Part shown: positions 34,981 through 48,300 of the stretch, piece after piece
How positions within the stretch are numbered: position 1 is the first letter of the stretch
Layout of the letters: each line of letters starts with the position of its first letter
Assembly (NCBI GenBank): GCA_030180135.1
Contig: CM058233.1
Location: 107,859,994 to 107,923,993 of the forward strand
Direction: 5' to 3'
From: Orychophragmus violaceus
Taxonomy: Eukaryota; Streptophyta; Magnoliopsida; Brassicales; Brassicaceae
Length of the DNA stretch: 64,000 bases
Position numbers and translations under genes: made by a program
Notes under the pieces: generated by a model
What the model saw: only the letters and a program-made list of their open reading frames with translations
What the model was told of the DNA's origin: nothing
The model's database searches: none

Positions 34981-36025
34981 CAGGCAAATAGAGTTTCCAT
35001 CTTAACAGGCAACCGAGTTTATATCAAAATGAAAGAGACAAAGAATACCTCAGTGAATGTGTTGAAATTGTGCTTAGATGCAACAGGCTCCATTCTAGCT
35101 ATAATCTGCTCACATGCGTCTAAAACTGCAGCACCGTACATATCAGAGCTCGCAGAAGCAGCAGTTGGTGACGCATTTGGAACCTATCAAGATACCATAA
35201 AACATAAGAGAGCAAGAACAATTTTTGTCTGATTATGTCTTAGCCTAAGGTGCTCTGTTTGTAACAAAGTTCCACCTTAAATTAATGTACCTTGTCTCTG
35301 ACACAAAAACTGAACTAAGCGGAATGTTAAAGGCGGATGCAGCAACCTTTGTATGCAATCCTTGACCCATCTCCACACCTCCATGTGTCACCAAAACAGT
35401 GCCATCGGTGTAAACATGAACAAGAGCACCGGCCTGTAACATCGGTATAAGTCAACTTGCAAGCAATGTTGAGATTTCCATGGCAGCTATATCTTCTTCT
35501 TTCCAGTTCTAAGGAAAAAGATTACCTGATTCATGAACTTCACGTTAAATGATATGCCAAATTTTGTGGGAACCATAGCTACACCGCGCTTTTTCCACCG
35601 GTTATGGCTATTAAACTCATCAGCTTCTCTACGAGCCTTTAAGAAGTTGCAGGATACTTGCAATGTGCAATGCTGAAGGGACCGAGAGTAATGTGTGATC
35701 GATCCTTCTACTTGAAAGTTCAGCTCCTAAAGTAAAGCAAACACACCAGAAAACATTAAAACAAACTTTCAGGACCATGAACAAGGTCAGAAAAACATCA
35801 AATTCACTTTGATTTCTTCAGGGCTGGTAATAATAAAACTCATCCACCGAACCGATCTTCGTCTTCAAAAAATCATATCTTTATTTATTGTTTTTTTTTT
35901 TTCCTGTGATTTTTTTTTTGAAAAGCCCACTGAATAAAAGCCCAAATCTTTTCTTCTTCTTCAACCTCGACGCCGCTCCTCCTCCGTAGTAGGTTTCTTC
36001 GTTTCTCAAGTCCGATATTGATTCC

Positions 36026-39000
36026 ATGGGTAAGGCAAAGGGGACACCTGTGGATGATATGAAACCAGAACTGGAAGAAGTTGAGAAAGCAGAGGAAGTT
36101 GAAGAACAGAGAGACGAAGAAGAAGAAGAGTCAGATAAGAGCTTCGAGGAGCTAGGGCTTGATCCTCGTCTCATTCGTGCCCTAAGTAAAAAGGGTATAG
36201 AGAAACCAACTCCTATTCAACAAACAGCCATTCCTTACATCCTGGTAATAATAAAAGTCTCTACCTTTTTAAAGGCTTGTTTAGAGTCGTCTAGTTGATT
36301 TTATCGTCTCTGTTCTTCTAGGAAGGAAAAGATGTGGTAGCTAGGGCAAAGACGGGCTCAGGGAAGACGTTAGCCTACCTTCTGCCACTCCTCCAGAAGC
36401 TATTTTCAGATGCTGGTAGCAAGAAAAAGTCTGCTCCTTCAGCATTTATACTCGTTCCTTCTCGAGAATTATGCCAGCAGGTCTACACTGAGGTTTCTTC
36501 GCTTATCGAGTTGTGTCGTGTTCAACTTAAAGCAGTGCAGTTGACTAGTAGCATGCCTGCATCTGATATGGTTAGTGTTTATATATATTTTTCACAATAT
36601 ATATAATCTTCCCACCATATCTTTAGTTTATTATATCCTTGTTATATGGATTTTTCAATTGCAGCGTAACGCATTGGCCGGACTGCCTGAGATTCTTGTC
36701 ACTACACCTGCTTGTATTCCAAAATGTTTTGCTGATGGAGTTTTAGAACCCGCAGCTATCAGTGACTCGCTTGAAATTTTGGTTCTTGATGAGGTATGAT
36801 AAATGTTTTCTCTGGAATGTTTAGCTTCAATGATGTACAGTGGTGATGAGAAGTAACAGTCTCTAGATAATAAGTAGTTAGCTCTTTAAGTGGAAGTTGT
36901 TTGATTATATATTCTTGCAAAATTATGAGTTTAAGCATTCAATTAATTCTTAAAGGTTATGTTGTGTTTTCTTTCTGTTCTTCTCATTGAGGAGATGTTG
37001 ATACTATTTCTGCTTTCAGGCAGATCTTTTGTTGTCGTATGGATATGAAGACAATCTAAGGTCGGTAACTTCAATAGTTCCAAGACGTTGCCAATGCCTT
37101 CTTATGTCTGCTACCACTAGGTAACACAACCCTGGATAATAAGTATTGTAGTTAAGCTCATCTGAGAGGTTGTCTTGAATTGTGGAATCATGTTTGCAAA
37201 TCTCAGTTCTGATGTTGAAAAATTGAAGAAATTGATTCTGCACAACCCAGTCGTTTTGACCTTGCAAGAAGGCGCTGACAAGGAAGAGCCCGTCCCAAGT
37301 AATGTTCAGCAGTTTTGGGTATGATTCAGTCGCTTAGATTTGGTTATGTTTGGTTTGCAAATTCATAGTTATGTGTCTGATTAATGATGAATGTTATCTT
37401 GTCTTAGATTTCTTGCAGTGCTCAGGATAAACTACTTCACATTCTTGCTCTCCTGAAGCTAGAGGTGGTTCAGAAGAAAATTCTGATATTCATCAATACG
37501 ATTGACATGGGTTTCAAGTTGAAACTATTCTTAGAAAAGGTAAGTTGAATCTGTGGTACCATCCTGTAGTAATATTAGTGAATTAATTTGTGTTTTGTTT
37601 CTGCCAGTTTGGAATAAAAACTGCAATTCTAAACGGAGAGTTGCCTCAGAATTCTCGGCTTCATATCCTTGAGGTACATCACCAAGTCACACACCAGATA
37701 TTAGCTGCATTTCACGATTAATCACTGTATGTTTGTACAGCAATTCAATGCAGGCCTCTTTGATTATTTGATTGCGACGGATGATAATAGCCAGACTAAA
37801 GAAAAGGAAGAGGCTAAAGGTGAAGATAACAAGGAGAAGAAGAAAAACAAAAGGCGTTTCAAACCGAAACTGGACGCTGAGTTCGGTGTAGTTAGGGGAA
37901 TTGATTTCAAAAAAGTTCACACGGTAATCTTTACTGTTCTTGATGTTAATAGAGCTTCCATTTGTTTCTTTTCTTTAGATTCTCAAGCTTCTCTTTTGAT
38001 GCACAGGTCATAAACTATGATATGCCTCAAAGTGTGACAGGATATATTCATCGAATTGGGCGTACAGGGAGAGCATATAGCAGCGGTTCTTCGGTTTCTC
38101 TTGTGAGTTTTGCCTCTAATATTACTGTTCTGCTGGGACAATCCCTTCAAGTTTGCTTGTCTAATGCTCTGCTTTATTTGCTACAGGTTTCTCCTAATGA
38201 GATGGAAGGGTTTGAAGAAATAAAATCATTCTTAGCAAGCGAAGAGGACAAGGATAGTGATATCATCACACCCTTCCCTTTGTTGACCGAAAATGCTGTA
38301 GAGTCTTTAAGATATAGAGCTGAGGTGAGTAATACCTGTTGTAAGATGCTGGTCTTGATTGGTAAGATGTGGAATGGCTGAATTGCATCTAAAAACGCGA
38401 TTCCGCAAGAATTTTACCAATCATACTCTGCGTTTTCGCTTAAAAAAATACAAAAATTCATTACGCAAAGAATTGAACTTTAGATGGATTATTTGCGGAA
38501 TTGAGTTTTTTTACATTCTTTGATTGATAGCATGCGAAATGGCGTAATTGCGTTTAAACACAATACTTGCGGAACGGTGCTTTAAACACAATTTCATCAT
38601 TATGCAAGGTTACCAATCAAAGCCGCTAACTTTTAACAAGTGAGTTGTAATAAAGTTTCTCTTTTTGTTTTGTAGGATGTTGCAAAGAGTGTTACAAAGA
38701 TTGCTATTCGAGAGTCTCGAGCTCAGGATTTAAGAAATGAGATCATCAACTCCGAAAAGTAAGCAAGAACACAACTGGTGTTAAGATGGTGTCACTTTGG
38801 TGGCTGTTTTCTTGATTCTATATTCCGGTTTCAGGTTAAAGTCTCATTTTGAAGCTAATCCAAGAGATTTAGATCTGTTGAAACATGACAAGCTTCTGAG
38901 TAAGACTGCACCTGCACCACATCTAAAGGACATCCCTGAGTATCTAGTGGACCCAAAGACTCAAGAAGCAAGCAAGATGGTGAAACTAGCTAGAGCCGCG

Positions 39001-39274
39001 ATGGGAAACAGTAGGAGATCCGGAGGCGGTGGTCGCAATAACTCGAACAAGAAACGATCTAGAAAAGGCGGAGACCCACTTAAAACCTTCAACGCCAATG
39101 TAAAACATAACTAACTTTCCCTTTTGTGCTTATTCATGCTAACTTTTTGTCTGTTTGTTTTCTTCAATCAACCAGGGATCTAAGAGAGGTCAAGGTGGTG
39201 GAGTTGGCCAGAAGAAAGATGGTAAAGGATCCAGTGATGGCTCGACCAAACACAAGAAACAGAAGATAGTTTGA
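36026..39274 (+). CDS. RH16: DEAD-box RNA helicase RH16-like (At4g34910-like)
   Basis: Thirteen exons (36026-36244, 36322-36570, 36665-36793, 37020-37120, 37207-37318, 37408-37539, 37608-37673, 37741-37923, 38007-38102, 38187-38324, 38676-38758, 38835-39099, 39176-39274) join to 623 residues. Helicase motifs are all visible: the Q motif (K-P-T-P-I-Q), A-K-T-G-S-G-K-T, P-S-R-E-L, the D-E-A-D box across the exon 3/4 junction, S-A-T, and H-R-I-G-R-T-G-R-A. The N-terminus is acidic and the C-terminus basic and Gly/Lys-rich. The yeast and human relatives (Dbp9/DDX56 type) act in nucleolar large-subunit assembly; that role is inferred. The reading frame is intact. The promoter is squeezed against the XDH fragment. 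Confidence 0.95.
38348..38627. mobile_element. MITE in RH16 intron 10
   Basis: The element 38351-38624 has 15-bp terminal inverted repeats, ggtcttgattggtaa on the left and ggctttgattggtaa on the minus strand at the right (one mismatch). It is flanked by gct on both sides. The body is AT-rich, non-coding and partly self-complementary (repeats of ttgcggaa and gcgtaattgcg). Confidence 0.75.
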
Positions 39275-40271
39275 GATTTTGTTTTGCTCATGTATAATCA
39301 AATTTTGACTCGGTTGTGACCACGCAAAAGAAAGGAGACAAGAGCATACAATCTTTAGCTCTATTTGAGTTATTTTTTCGCTTACAAATTTTGTAAGCTT
39401 ATGAGCTCATCAACCATATGTTATATAACCTGTCATGTGATTTGACATGTGATAATAAATTTAACACTGCCAAAACATTGTAGGGTTGGATACAATCTGT
39501 CCACTTGCGTCTATATCTTAATTTTGTTGGTTATATTCTTGCACGTTTCTTGTTTGGATAAACTATTGTTGCCACATGTGTCATGGAGACATCGATTGAT
39601 GGTAATTTATACCTAAAAAATATATATGGAATGATATTGGTTGTACTTGTACATACTGAATTATTGATACGATCATCATTATCCTAAAGAATTATAGGTA
39701 ACAAAATCAGAAAATCTCATTAATCAAAAGTCAAAACAACCCAATTAAACCATCCACAATTAATCAGAAAAATTGTTCACAAAAATAATGGATCCTAAAT
39801 CTACCCAAAAATAAAAATGGATACATTAAATCCCATGATAAATAAACTATAATGACTTGGCCGACAAAAAAAACTATTATAAGGTGATTTCTAAATATGT
39901 CATGCCAATTACTTAGGTTAAAAAAACAAATAAATGATGGAAAAAATACCAAACTTTGACGGAAAGTTATAAATAGTTTGAAAACCTAACTTCAAGTATT
40001 CAAATAGATTTAAAAGTTAACTATGCTGAGCTTCTAAACCGATAATAACGAAAAAGTAAAACCTAATAAATATTCTATAGACCAAATAGGATTTTGATAT
40101 AATATACATAAACACATCGCATGTTAATCACGACCTTAATTGGTGTCAACTTTTAATTAGACAGCCAATCAATGAAGTCAAACTCCAACCAATCCACAAA
40201 CAAATAATTTTCTTTGATGTAACGTTTTTACACGTTTAAGACAAAACACTCCACGATTTCTCTTACATGGA
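39275..40271. other. Intergenic spacer, no gene seen
   Basis: RH16 3' flank and PLC-like 5' flank. AT-rich, with no supported coding or repeat feature. Confidence 0.5.
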
Positions 40272-40280
40272 TTTATATAA
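40272..40280 (+). promoter_or_regulatory. TATA box of the PLC-like gene
   Basis: The sequence tttatataa lies about 100 bp upstream of the ATG. A (cttcat)n run (about 40330-40370) fills the leader. Confidence 0.55.
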
Positions 40281-40378
40281 CACAAAAACCTCACCATCTT
40301 GTAAAACTCAACCACAAACAAAAACCTTATCTTCATCATCTTCATCTTCATCTTCATCTTCATCCATCTCTCAAAACC

Positions 40379-41335
40379 ATGCTCTCTTTTTTCTCTGACC
40401 AAATCGACCGGCAAAAACATGTCTCTCAAGAGGAAAAAACCCTAAACGATCTCGAACAATCCGAAGGTTCACATTTCCCAGGCGATGACTACCGTCCATC
40501 CGACCGGAAAAACTGGATGGCCAATCTAACGTTGGAGAAGCTAACTCTCAACAAGATCGTGTGGCCAGGAACTCACGATTCAGCAACCAACGATATCGGA
40601 ATACCTTTGATCTCTCGTCCGTTAGCTGAATGCCAAACACTCTCCATCTACGAGCAGCTCTCCCTAGGAACACGTGTCCTCGACATCCGTGTTCAAGAAG
40701 ATCGCCAAATCTGCCACGGGATCCTGACGTCATATGACGTTGATGTCGTCATCGAAGACGTCATCAGATTCTTGTCGGAAACTCACTCGGAGATTGTCAT
40801 CCTGGAGATCAGGACTGAGTACGGACACAAAGATCCTCCAGAGTTTGAGACTTACTTGGTTGACAAGTTAGGTCAATTCTTGATACAACAAGACGATAGC
40901 TTGTTTAACAAGGCGGTATCGGAGATCTTGCCGAAAAGGGTTATTTGTATCTGGAAACCTAGGGAGTCTCCGAAGCCTAGCCGCGGTGGACTTCTATGGA
41001 GCTCAGATTATCTGAAGGATAATTGGATTGATACGGATCTTCCATGGACGAAGTTTCAGAGCAATTTGAAGCATTTGAGCGAGCAGCAACCGGTATCTTC
41101 TAGGAAATTCTTTTACCGGGTTGAGAATACTGTTACGCCGCAAGCAGATAATCCGGTTGTTTGGGTTAAACCGGTTACTGATCGGATCCGAAAGCACGCA
41201 AGGCTCTTTATATCTCAGTGTGTTTCCAAGGGATGTGGAGATAAGTTGCAGATTCTGTCGACCGATCTCATTGAAGGAGATTTCGTAGATGCATGCGTCG
41301 GACTCACTCACGCAAGAATTGAAGGTAAAGTTTGA
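40379..41335 (+). CDS. PLC-like phosphodiesterase, X-domain protein (At4g34920/At4g34930-like)
   Basis: An intronless gene of 318 residues. It has a PI-PLC X-type TIM-barrel domain (about residues 55-225), with His66 in P-G-T-H-D-S-A and His113 in I-C-H-G, the positions of the two catalytic histidines of bacterial-type PI-PLC. It has no C2, EF-hand or Y domain, so it is not a eukaryotic phosphoinositide-specific PLC of the classical type. The biological substrate is unknown. Two degraded relatives lie 16-18 kb downstream (56966-57959 and 58802-59542). This copy is open along its whole length. Confidence 0.92.
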   Translation: MLSFFSDQIDRQKHVSQEEKTLNDLEQSEGSHFPGDDYRPSDRKNWMANLTLEKLTLNKIVWPGTHDSATNDIGIPLISRPLAECQTLSIYEQLSLGTRVLDIRVQEDRQICHGILTSYDVDVVIEDVIRFLSETHSEIVILEIRTEYGHKDPPEFETYLVDKLGQFLIQQDDSLFNKAVSEILPKRVICIWKPRESPKPSRGGLLWSSDYLKDNWIDTDLPWTKFQSNLKHLSEQQPVSSRKFFYRVENTVTPQADNPVVWVKPVTDRIRKHARLFISQCVSKGCGDKLQILSTDLIEGDFVDACVGLTHARIEGKV

Positions 41336-42377
41336 TAGATATTTGGTGATATGGTTGATCTCCACCAGCATTGAAACCAATATTATTTTATTTGTTACGT
41401 GTATCTTAAGTTACCCCTATTTATGAAAGTGTTGAGTGTGTGTGTATCCTTTCTATTTTTCGTATATATCTTCATGTGTGTAATTTGTATATAAAGGGAT
41501 GCAAAGACGAGACAGCTCTGTCCAACCTAATCAGATCATGCTGATCCGTTGAGGAAAACGGGTTGCAGTTTCGAGTTTGGATATTTCTATAGGAATAAAA
41601 CTAACACATTGTATCAAATACATATTTATACATCCATCTTTAAACAACCATATCAGAGCCACTGTTCATTACCGAATGCTATGACATAGCTCGTGTTGAA
41701 AAATTGAACCATAATTCGGACATTAGTTGATCGATCATCACCTACCGCTGTCTATTAATTGTCAATATAATTTGGTACGACAAACTATTTTAATACCTTG
41801 CTTGGAAATAATTCACTACCCTGTTTAGCAGCTAGCCAAAAATTGGTTATTAGTTATTACACTAAAAGTAAACATAACTATTTTGATATAATATTGTGTG
41901 CAAAATAACATTAAACACATGAAAATCAATATTTAAATTCGACATAAATTTCTATGAATATAAGTTGAAATTTTCAAATTTTAGATCCATTTTTCCAAAA
42001 AAAATAATAATAAAAAATTGGATAAGTGTTCAACTTTTAGATGATTTAGAAAAATTTAAAAGTTTATGCAACAATAAAAGTTTATTTAACCGATTTGGAC
42101 AAAAACTTGGACAAAAACAAAACTGTTGATACTGTATAGTAGCCGAGTTTTAGAACAGAAGTTTAATATATGGAAGAAGAAAAAAATTAGAAGTTAACTA
42201 AATGACCAAAGACAGAGAAACAACCAGACAATTTAGTTAAGTTGCCTCTAAAAATAAAAGCAAGGGACATGGAACCAGAGGGAAAGTGATAACAGACTTG
42301 ACAGATTAAAACAAGGTTTTGGACAAGAAAGATAAACTTAGACAAAGCCCAAGTCTCGGACAACAAAATTCAAGAGC
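41336..42377. other. Intergenic spacer between PLC-like and XDH genes
   Basis: AT-rich; convergent 3' flanks. No RH16 copy or other gene is seen here. Confidence 0.5.
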
Positions 42378-45300
42378 TCAAACACTAAGCTTAGCGCAGA
42401 AATCTGAATTTGCAAAAGGAGCTGTAAACTCGTCAAAACAAGCCATTCTAATACGTTCTGGAGTGGCTGGAGTCTCCAGAGGGAACCAGTTGGTTAGACC
42501 CACCTCACTTCTAGCCGCTTTGACAGCATCCTTTATCGCAAAGAACACTGATGATGCAAGAAAGAATGGTGGCTCACCCACTGCTTTTGAAGAATGTATT
42601 GCCTTTGCATTCGGATTCCCCTGATTCAAATAAAGTACAATCTCAGCTTCAGATTCAAATGAGTTGGTCGCTTACTCGTTCTTGTAGTTGCATACCTTGA
42701 GAAGAGAAACATTCAGGTGGAAGGGAGTGTCGTTAATGGAGGGTATTTTGTAGTTTCCTGGTCCGCAAGTCAGTAGAGTTCCCGGTTGAATCCATTTATG
42801 AGCTGCATCTCCCCATTTGAGTTCTTCTAGAGCTACCCAACCCAGTCCTTGCATAAACGCTCCTTCTATCTGTAGAGAGTTATTTCAGATACAAAGATTG
42901 CCAAAGAAAAAACTGTAGCAGGTTGAGAGAAGAACACGCACTTGTCCAACATCGATGGCCGGGTTTAGGGAATAACCGAGGTCCAGTATTATATCAGCTG
43001 CTCTTGTGTGAAAATCACCAGTCAGTGTATCTATCTCAACTTCAGCAAAGGCAGCTCCATATGTGTAGTATCTAAATGGGTTTCCTTTTCCAGTAATCCA
43101 GTCAAATCCGATTTCCGGAACAATGTGAAAACCGTGGGCTGATAGGTCTATCCGTTGGAAGTAGCATTCACTTGCCAGCTACATACACAACAGGTGGAAA
43201 GAGAGTTTTTCAGTATATGCATCAAACTCAACATGCAAGAGAAAAATAATACCTCGGCGAATGTTTTGAAATTGTGCTTAGATGAAACAGGCTCCATTCT
43301 AGCTATAATCTGCTCACATGCGTCTAAAACTGCAGCGCCGTACATGTCCGAGCTCGCAGACGCAGCAGTTGGTGACGCATTTGGAACCTATTAAAGAGAC
43401 GATAAGAGAGTAAAAACAGTATCATGTCGGCTCAAAGCTGCTCTGCTTGTAACAGAGTTATATGTACCTTGTCAGTGCTTGTCTCTGACACGAAAACTGA
43501 ACTAAGGGGAATGTTAAAGGCGGACGCAGCAACTTGAGCGACCTTTGTATGCAATCCCTGACCCATCTCAACACCTCCATGTGTAACCAAAACAGTCCCG
43601 TCGGTGTAAACATGAACAAGAGCACCGGCCTGTAAAAGCCACGTAATGTATAAACTAAAAAGTAGTTATATGTATCCATAAACAAACCAAGCAATGGTCA
43701 ACATTATCTCATTCTTTCCAGTAAATATAAATGAAAAAATGATCCACTTCAAGCAAGATTACCTGATTCATGAACTTCACGTTAAATGATATGCCAAATT
43801 TTGTGGGAACCATAGCTACACCACGCTTTTTCCACCGGTTATGGCTATTAAACTCATCGGTTTCTCTGCGAGCCTTTAAGAAGTTGCTGGATACTTTCAG
43901 CTCCTTCCAGATCTGATGCAATGTGCAGTGCTGAAGAGACTGAGAGTAATGTGTGATTGATCCTTCTACTTGAAAGTTCATCTCCTAAAGTAAAGTAAAT
44001 ACATTAAAACGTTAAAATAGGAAACTGACAAAAGGAGGACAAATTCCTACAAACTTTTAGGAGAATGAAGAAGGTCAGAAAAACATTCAACTCACTTTGA
44101 TTTCTTCAGGGCTTTTATCAAGCTCACATGCGATTCTCTGAATCCAGTTTTCTGTAATAAGCATACCTTGGGGGCATCCAAACCCACGGAAAGCAGTGTT
44201 GCTGGGTAAATTAGTAAAGCAAACTTTCCCTATGATTCTCACATGTGGAATCTCATAAACATTATCTGAATGAAACATGGCACGTTCCAGAATAGGAAGG
44301 GAAAGATCCAAAGAGTTTCCACCATTGTTGTAGATTTCAAGGTCCAACGCTAATAATTTTCCCTCGTTTGTAAATCCAACCTGTAAATGGTAGCAGTCTG
44401 TTTCAGTCATTCTAATTAATTGTCTGCTGGCCAATGGATTCCACCACCTACGAGATCCCGAGAAAAGCTGGAAACAATAGTGAAAGATACCTTGTACTTT
44501 CCAATGAAACTATGACGGTGACCAGTTATCATCATGTCCACATCTCTGTCCAGAATGAGTTTTACGGGTCGATTCAATAGGTAGGAAGGAACAGAAGCTG
44601 CAGCAGCAATGAAGGCTGATCTTGTTTCCTTAGCACCAAAGCCACCACCTATTCGCTTGGTTGTGCATACAACTTTGGACATTGGAAGACCGAGAACATG
44701 AGAAACATATTTCTGGTTGTTTAGAGGAGCCTGCATATAAATCACAACCACCAATGTTGCTTAAGCTGATGCCTAATGGTTTTCTGTTACGGAAAGCTTT
44801 ATGGTCATGCACTGGTCTAGAAATCATGGATCAAAGTGAAGTACATGACGGTATGCTATTCTAAATGATGCAAAAACTAAATAGTGTGGTTACTTACTTG
44901 AGTGGATGAAATCATATGAACTTCATTGCCTCCATCTACTGTCCAAACCAAACTACCATGAGGCTCTAAGTAAAAGTGTTCTTGACCACCCATTTGAACC
45001 TCTCCCTCTATTATCCTGTCACACTCACCAGATTGAAAGCATAGCTCTACATCCCCCTTTCTTAGCCTTTTGTCTGTGTTCGGATGGAAACTTCTAGCAT
45101 CAATAGCCTCCTTGATTGATAATATTGCTGGTAGTTCCTCATACCTAACTTCAACTTTTCCTGCTGCAATTTTTGCATTTTCATGTGTATCCGCGACAAC
45201 CACACCAATCACCTGAAATACCAGGACCAATACGAGATAATGAATGTGAATTGATTGGTAAGGAAATATATGTAATAGTGTAAACTGGATGATTATTATT

Positions 45301-48300
45301 GAATATTGTGACTACAATATATAGAACTACAGAAGACGCTAGACTCTAGGTTAACACTATTTACAAAGTTATCCTTTCCATAAGTATACATCTCTACACG
45401 CCCCCTCAAGATGGAGTAACACGAGTTACACCAATCTTGCCATTCATATCGAGAAATCTCGGTCTTGGTAATGGTTTAGTCAATGAGTCTGCTAGCTGGT
45501 CCTTCGATGAGACATGAACCACCCGAAGAAGTCTGGATTGAATGAGTTCTCTGATGTAGTGATAGTCAAGCGCTAAGTGTTTCATCCTTGAATGAAACAC
45601 TGGATTTGCACATAAGTAAGTGGCACCTACATTATCACAATATATGACAGGCGGAGTAGTGGACTTGATGCCAAGTTCGGAGAGCAATGAACTGACCCAT
45701 CGCACCTCTGTTGCTGTTGCTGAGACTGCACGATACTCCGCTTCGGTGGATGAACGTGCAACACCTTTTTGTTTCTTTGATGTCCAAGATATAGGTGTTG
45801 TGCCAAGATAAACAATGTACCCATTTGTTGAGACAAAATCGTCTGTATCGCCTGCCCAGTCCGCGTCTGAATATGCATGTAGAGTGGAGGATGAGTTGCG
45901 ACGAATCGTTATACCATGGGACAATGTACCAGCTAGGTAGCGGAGGACTCTCTTTGCGGCTTGCCAGTGAAGATCGGTTGGAGCATGCATGAACTGAGAC
46001 AAGCGATTTACGCTATATGCAATGTCTGGTCTGGTAAATGCCAAGTATTGTAGACTCCCTACAACCATACGATATTGTTTCGCATCAGTAAGAGATGTAC
46101 CAGACCGCAGAGAGAGTTTTGGAGTTGGAGACATTGGTGTGGCTACGGTTTTGGCTTCCATCATCTTCGTCTTCTCTAGCAAATCAATGATGTACTTTTT
46201 CTGCATCATGTGAAGTCCTGTTGGTGTTTGAATCACCTCAATCCCAAGGAAATATGTCAAATCAGAAGGCTCCTTTAGCGAGAATTGTTTGGACAGACTA
46301 GCGATGAATCCAGTGACCAGTGACGGTCTGCTCCCAGTGACGATAATGTCGTCGACATAAACGAGTGTGTATAATTGATCATGCCCACTCACGTAAATGA
46401 AGACCGATGTATCTGCGACAGAATTTCGAAATCCCAATTTTAGAAGATAATTTCTTAGCTCCTGGTACCAAGCACGCGGTGCTTGCTTAAGTCCGTATAA
46501 TGCCTTACGTAGTTTCCAGACATCATTCGGTCGATCACGATCTATATAGCCTGGAGGTTGCGAGACATACACTTCTTCTGTCAGCTTTCCATGAAGAAAA
46601 GCGTTGTTGACGTCCAATTGTTGAATCAGCCATGACCGTGTTACTGCGAGATGAAGGATAATGCGGATAGACACCGACTTAACCACCGGACTAAAAGTTT
46701 CAGAGTAGTCTTGGCCATACTGTTGATTGAATCCGCGTGCAACCAATCGCGCTTTGTACCTGTCAATAGCACCACTTGGCAAATATTTCACAGTGAATAT
46801 CCATTTAGTCGAAATGATGTTTTGACCTGGTTTTGGAGGCACCAACTCATAGGTCTGATTTCGTAGCTGAGCATTAAGCTCAGCATCCATTGCTTGGCGA
46901 AAGTTCTCGTCTCGCAGGGCTTGAGTAACTGTTGTTGGGATTGGTGGTTGTGGTTTGGTGGTGATGGCGGTGAAGGATTGTTTGCTTCGGGTGGACATAG
47001 GATGGGTGTTTGGTGGGCGGATTTTGGTAGTTGCAGGTTTGGTCTGTTTTCTAGGAGCAGGTTTGGTTGGTACTTGAACAGAGTTGGTATTTGGCTGAAC
47101 GGGGGTTGGCACAGGTTCAATTTGGGCTATAGGTAGAGTATTTGGTACCTGAGTTTCAGAGGACACTGTTTGTGGATTATGGGCTGGACGGGATCTGCGT
47201 TGGTATACTAAGAGAGGACGGGCTGGTTGCTGTGGCGATTGTGCTTGCTGGTGAAGATCCGAGCTCAGGGGCGCGCTGGACGATGACTGTACGAGTGGTG
47301 GCGAGGGGAATGGTATGATGGAATGAGGGTGTTGTTGAGATTGGATAATGGCTGGGACTTTAAGAGATGCTGGTTCTGGTGCAGCAAAAGGGAATTGTGT
47401 CTCAACAAATTGGACATGCCGAGACGTGTATATCCGACCAGATGGACGATGAAGGCACAGATAAGCACTTTGAGTCAATGAATAACCCATAAACACACAC
47501 GGCAAGGATCTTTCGTCTAGCTTGTTGGTGGTATAGGGTCGTAACCACGGAAAGCAGAGACACCCGAAAATCTTGAGCTTGAGGTAATTTGGTGGTTGAT
47601 CAAAGAGCTTGTGGTAAGGTGATTGGTTATGAAGTACGGCTGTGGGTAACCGGTTGATGAGGTACACGGCAGTAGCAAACGCATAGGGCCAGTGTTGCTT
47701 TGGAATTGAAGCTTGATGGAGAAGAGTTAGACCGGTTTCCACAATATGCCTGTGTTTTCGTTCCGCTATACCGTTGTGCTCCGGTGTATGTGGTGGAGAA
47801 GTAAGGTGCGAAATCCCATGCTTCAAGAGAAATGAGCGAAGAGCGATATACTCGCCCCCATTATCCGTGTACAGAGTTTGAATTTGAGCTTGGAACCTCT
47901 TTTCCACCAACGCTTTGAATGACATGAATATTTCTCGAACATCTGACTTTTGCTTGAGCGGATAGAACCATGTATAACGAGTATGATGATCCACGAATAT
48001 GACATAGTAGCGGAAGTTATCAGGTGAGATCACATGAGACATCCATACATCAGAATACACATACTCAAGAGGGTGTTTGGAGACAATAGTGTTTGAGGAA
48101 AAAGGTAATTTGTGGCTTTTATTGATAAAACATGAAGAACAAGGAAATTGTTTATGAGAAGATTCAGAACATGGAATAGAAAAGCTAGATAATATAGAAT
48201 GTAAAACAGGCGGTGACGGGTGGCCAAGTCGAGAATGCCATGATGGTAATGTTGTTTTTGGTGTTGGGGAAGCAAAGAAGGTAGCGGTTTTGGGTTGAGG

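Larger units (their letters stand above)
32326..35840 (-). pseudogene. Xanthine dehydrogenase, truncated and invaded 3' fragment
   Basis: Minus-strand blocks match the last third of the intact XDH gene at 42378-55540: last exon (32326 to about 32571), exon-13-like (to about 32836), then a gap, exon-11-like (about 35049-35184), exon-10-like (about 35285-35432), exon-9-like (about 35525-35727) and a stub of exon 8 ending near 35840. Exon 12 is almost wholly missing; a copia fragment and an F-box pseudogene occupy its place. A 9-bp deletion in exon 10 (loss of Ala-Gln-Val) and an about 20-bp deletion in exon 9 break the frame further. The 2Fe-2S, FAD and early Mo-domain exons are absent. The break lies within 200 bp of the RH16 start codon. 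Confidence 0.92.
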
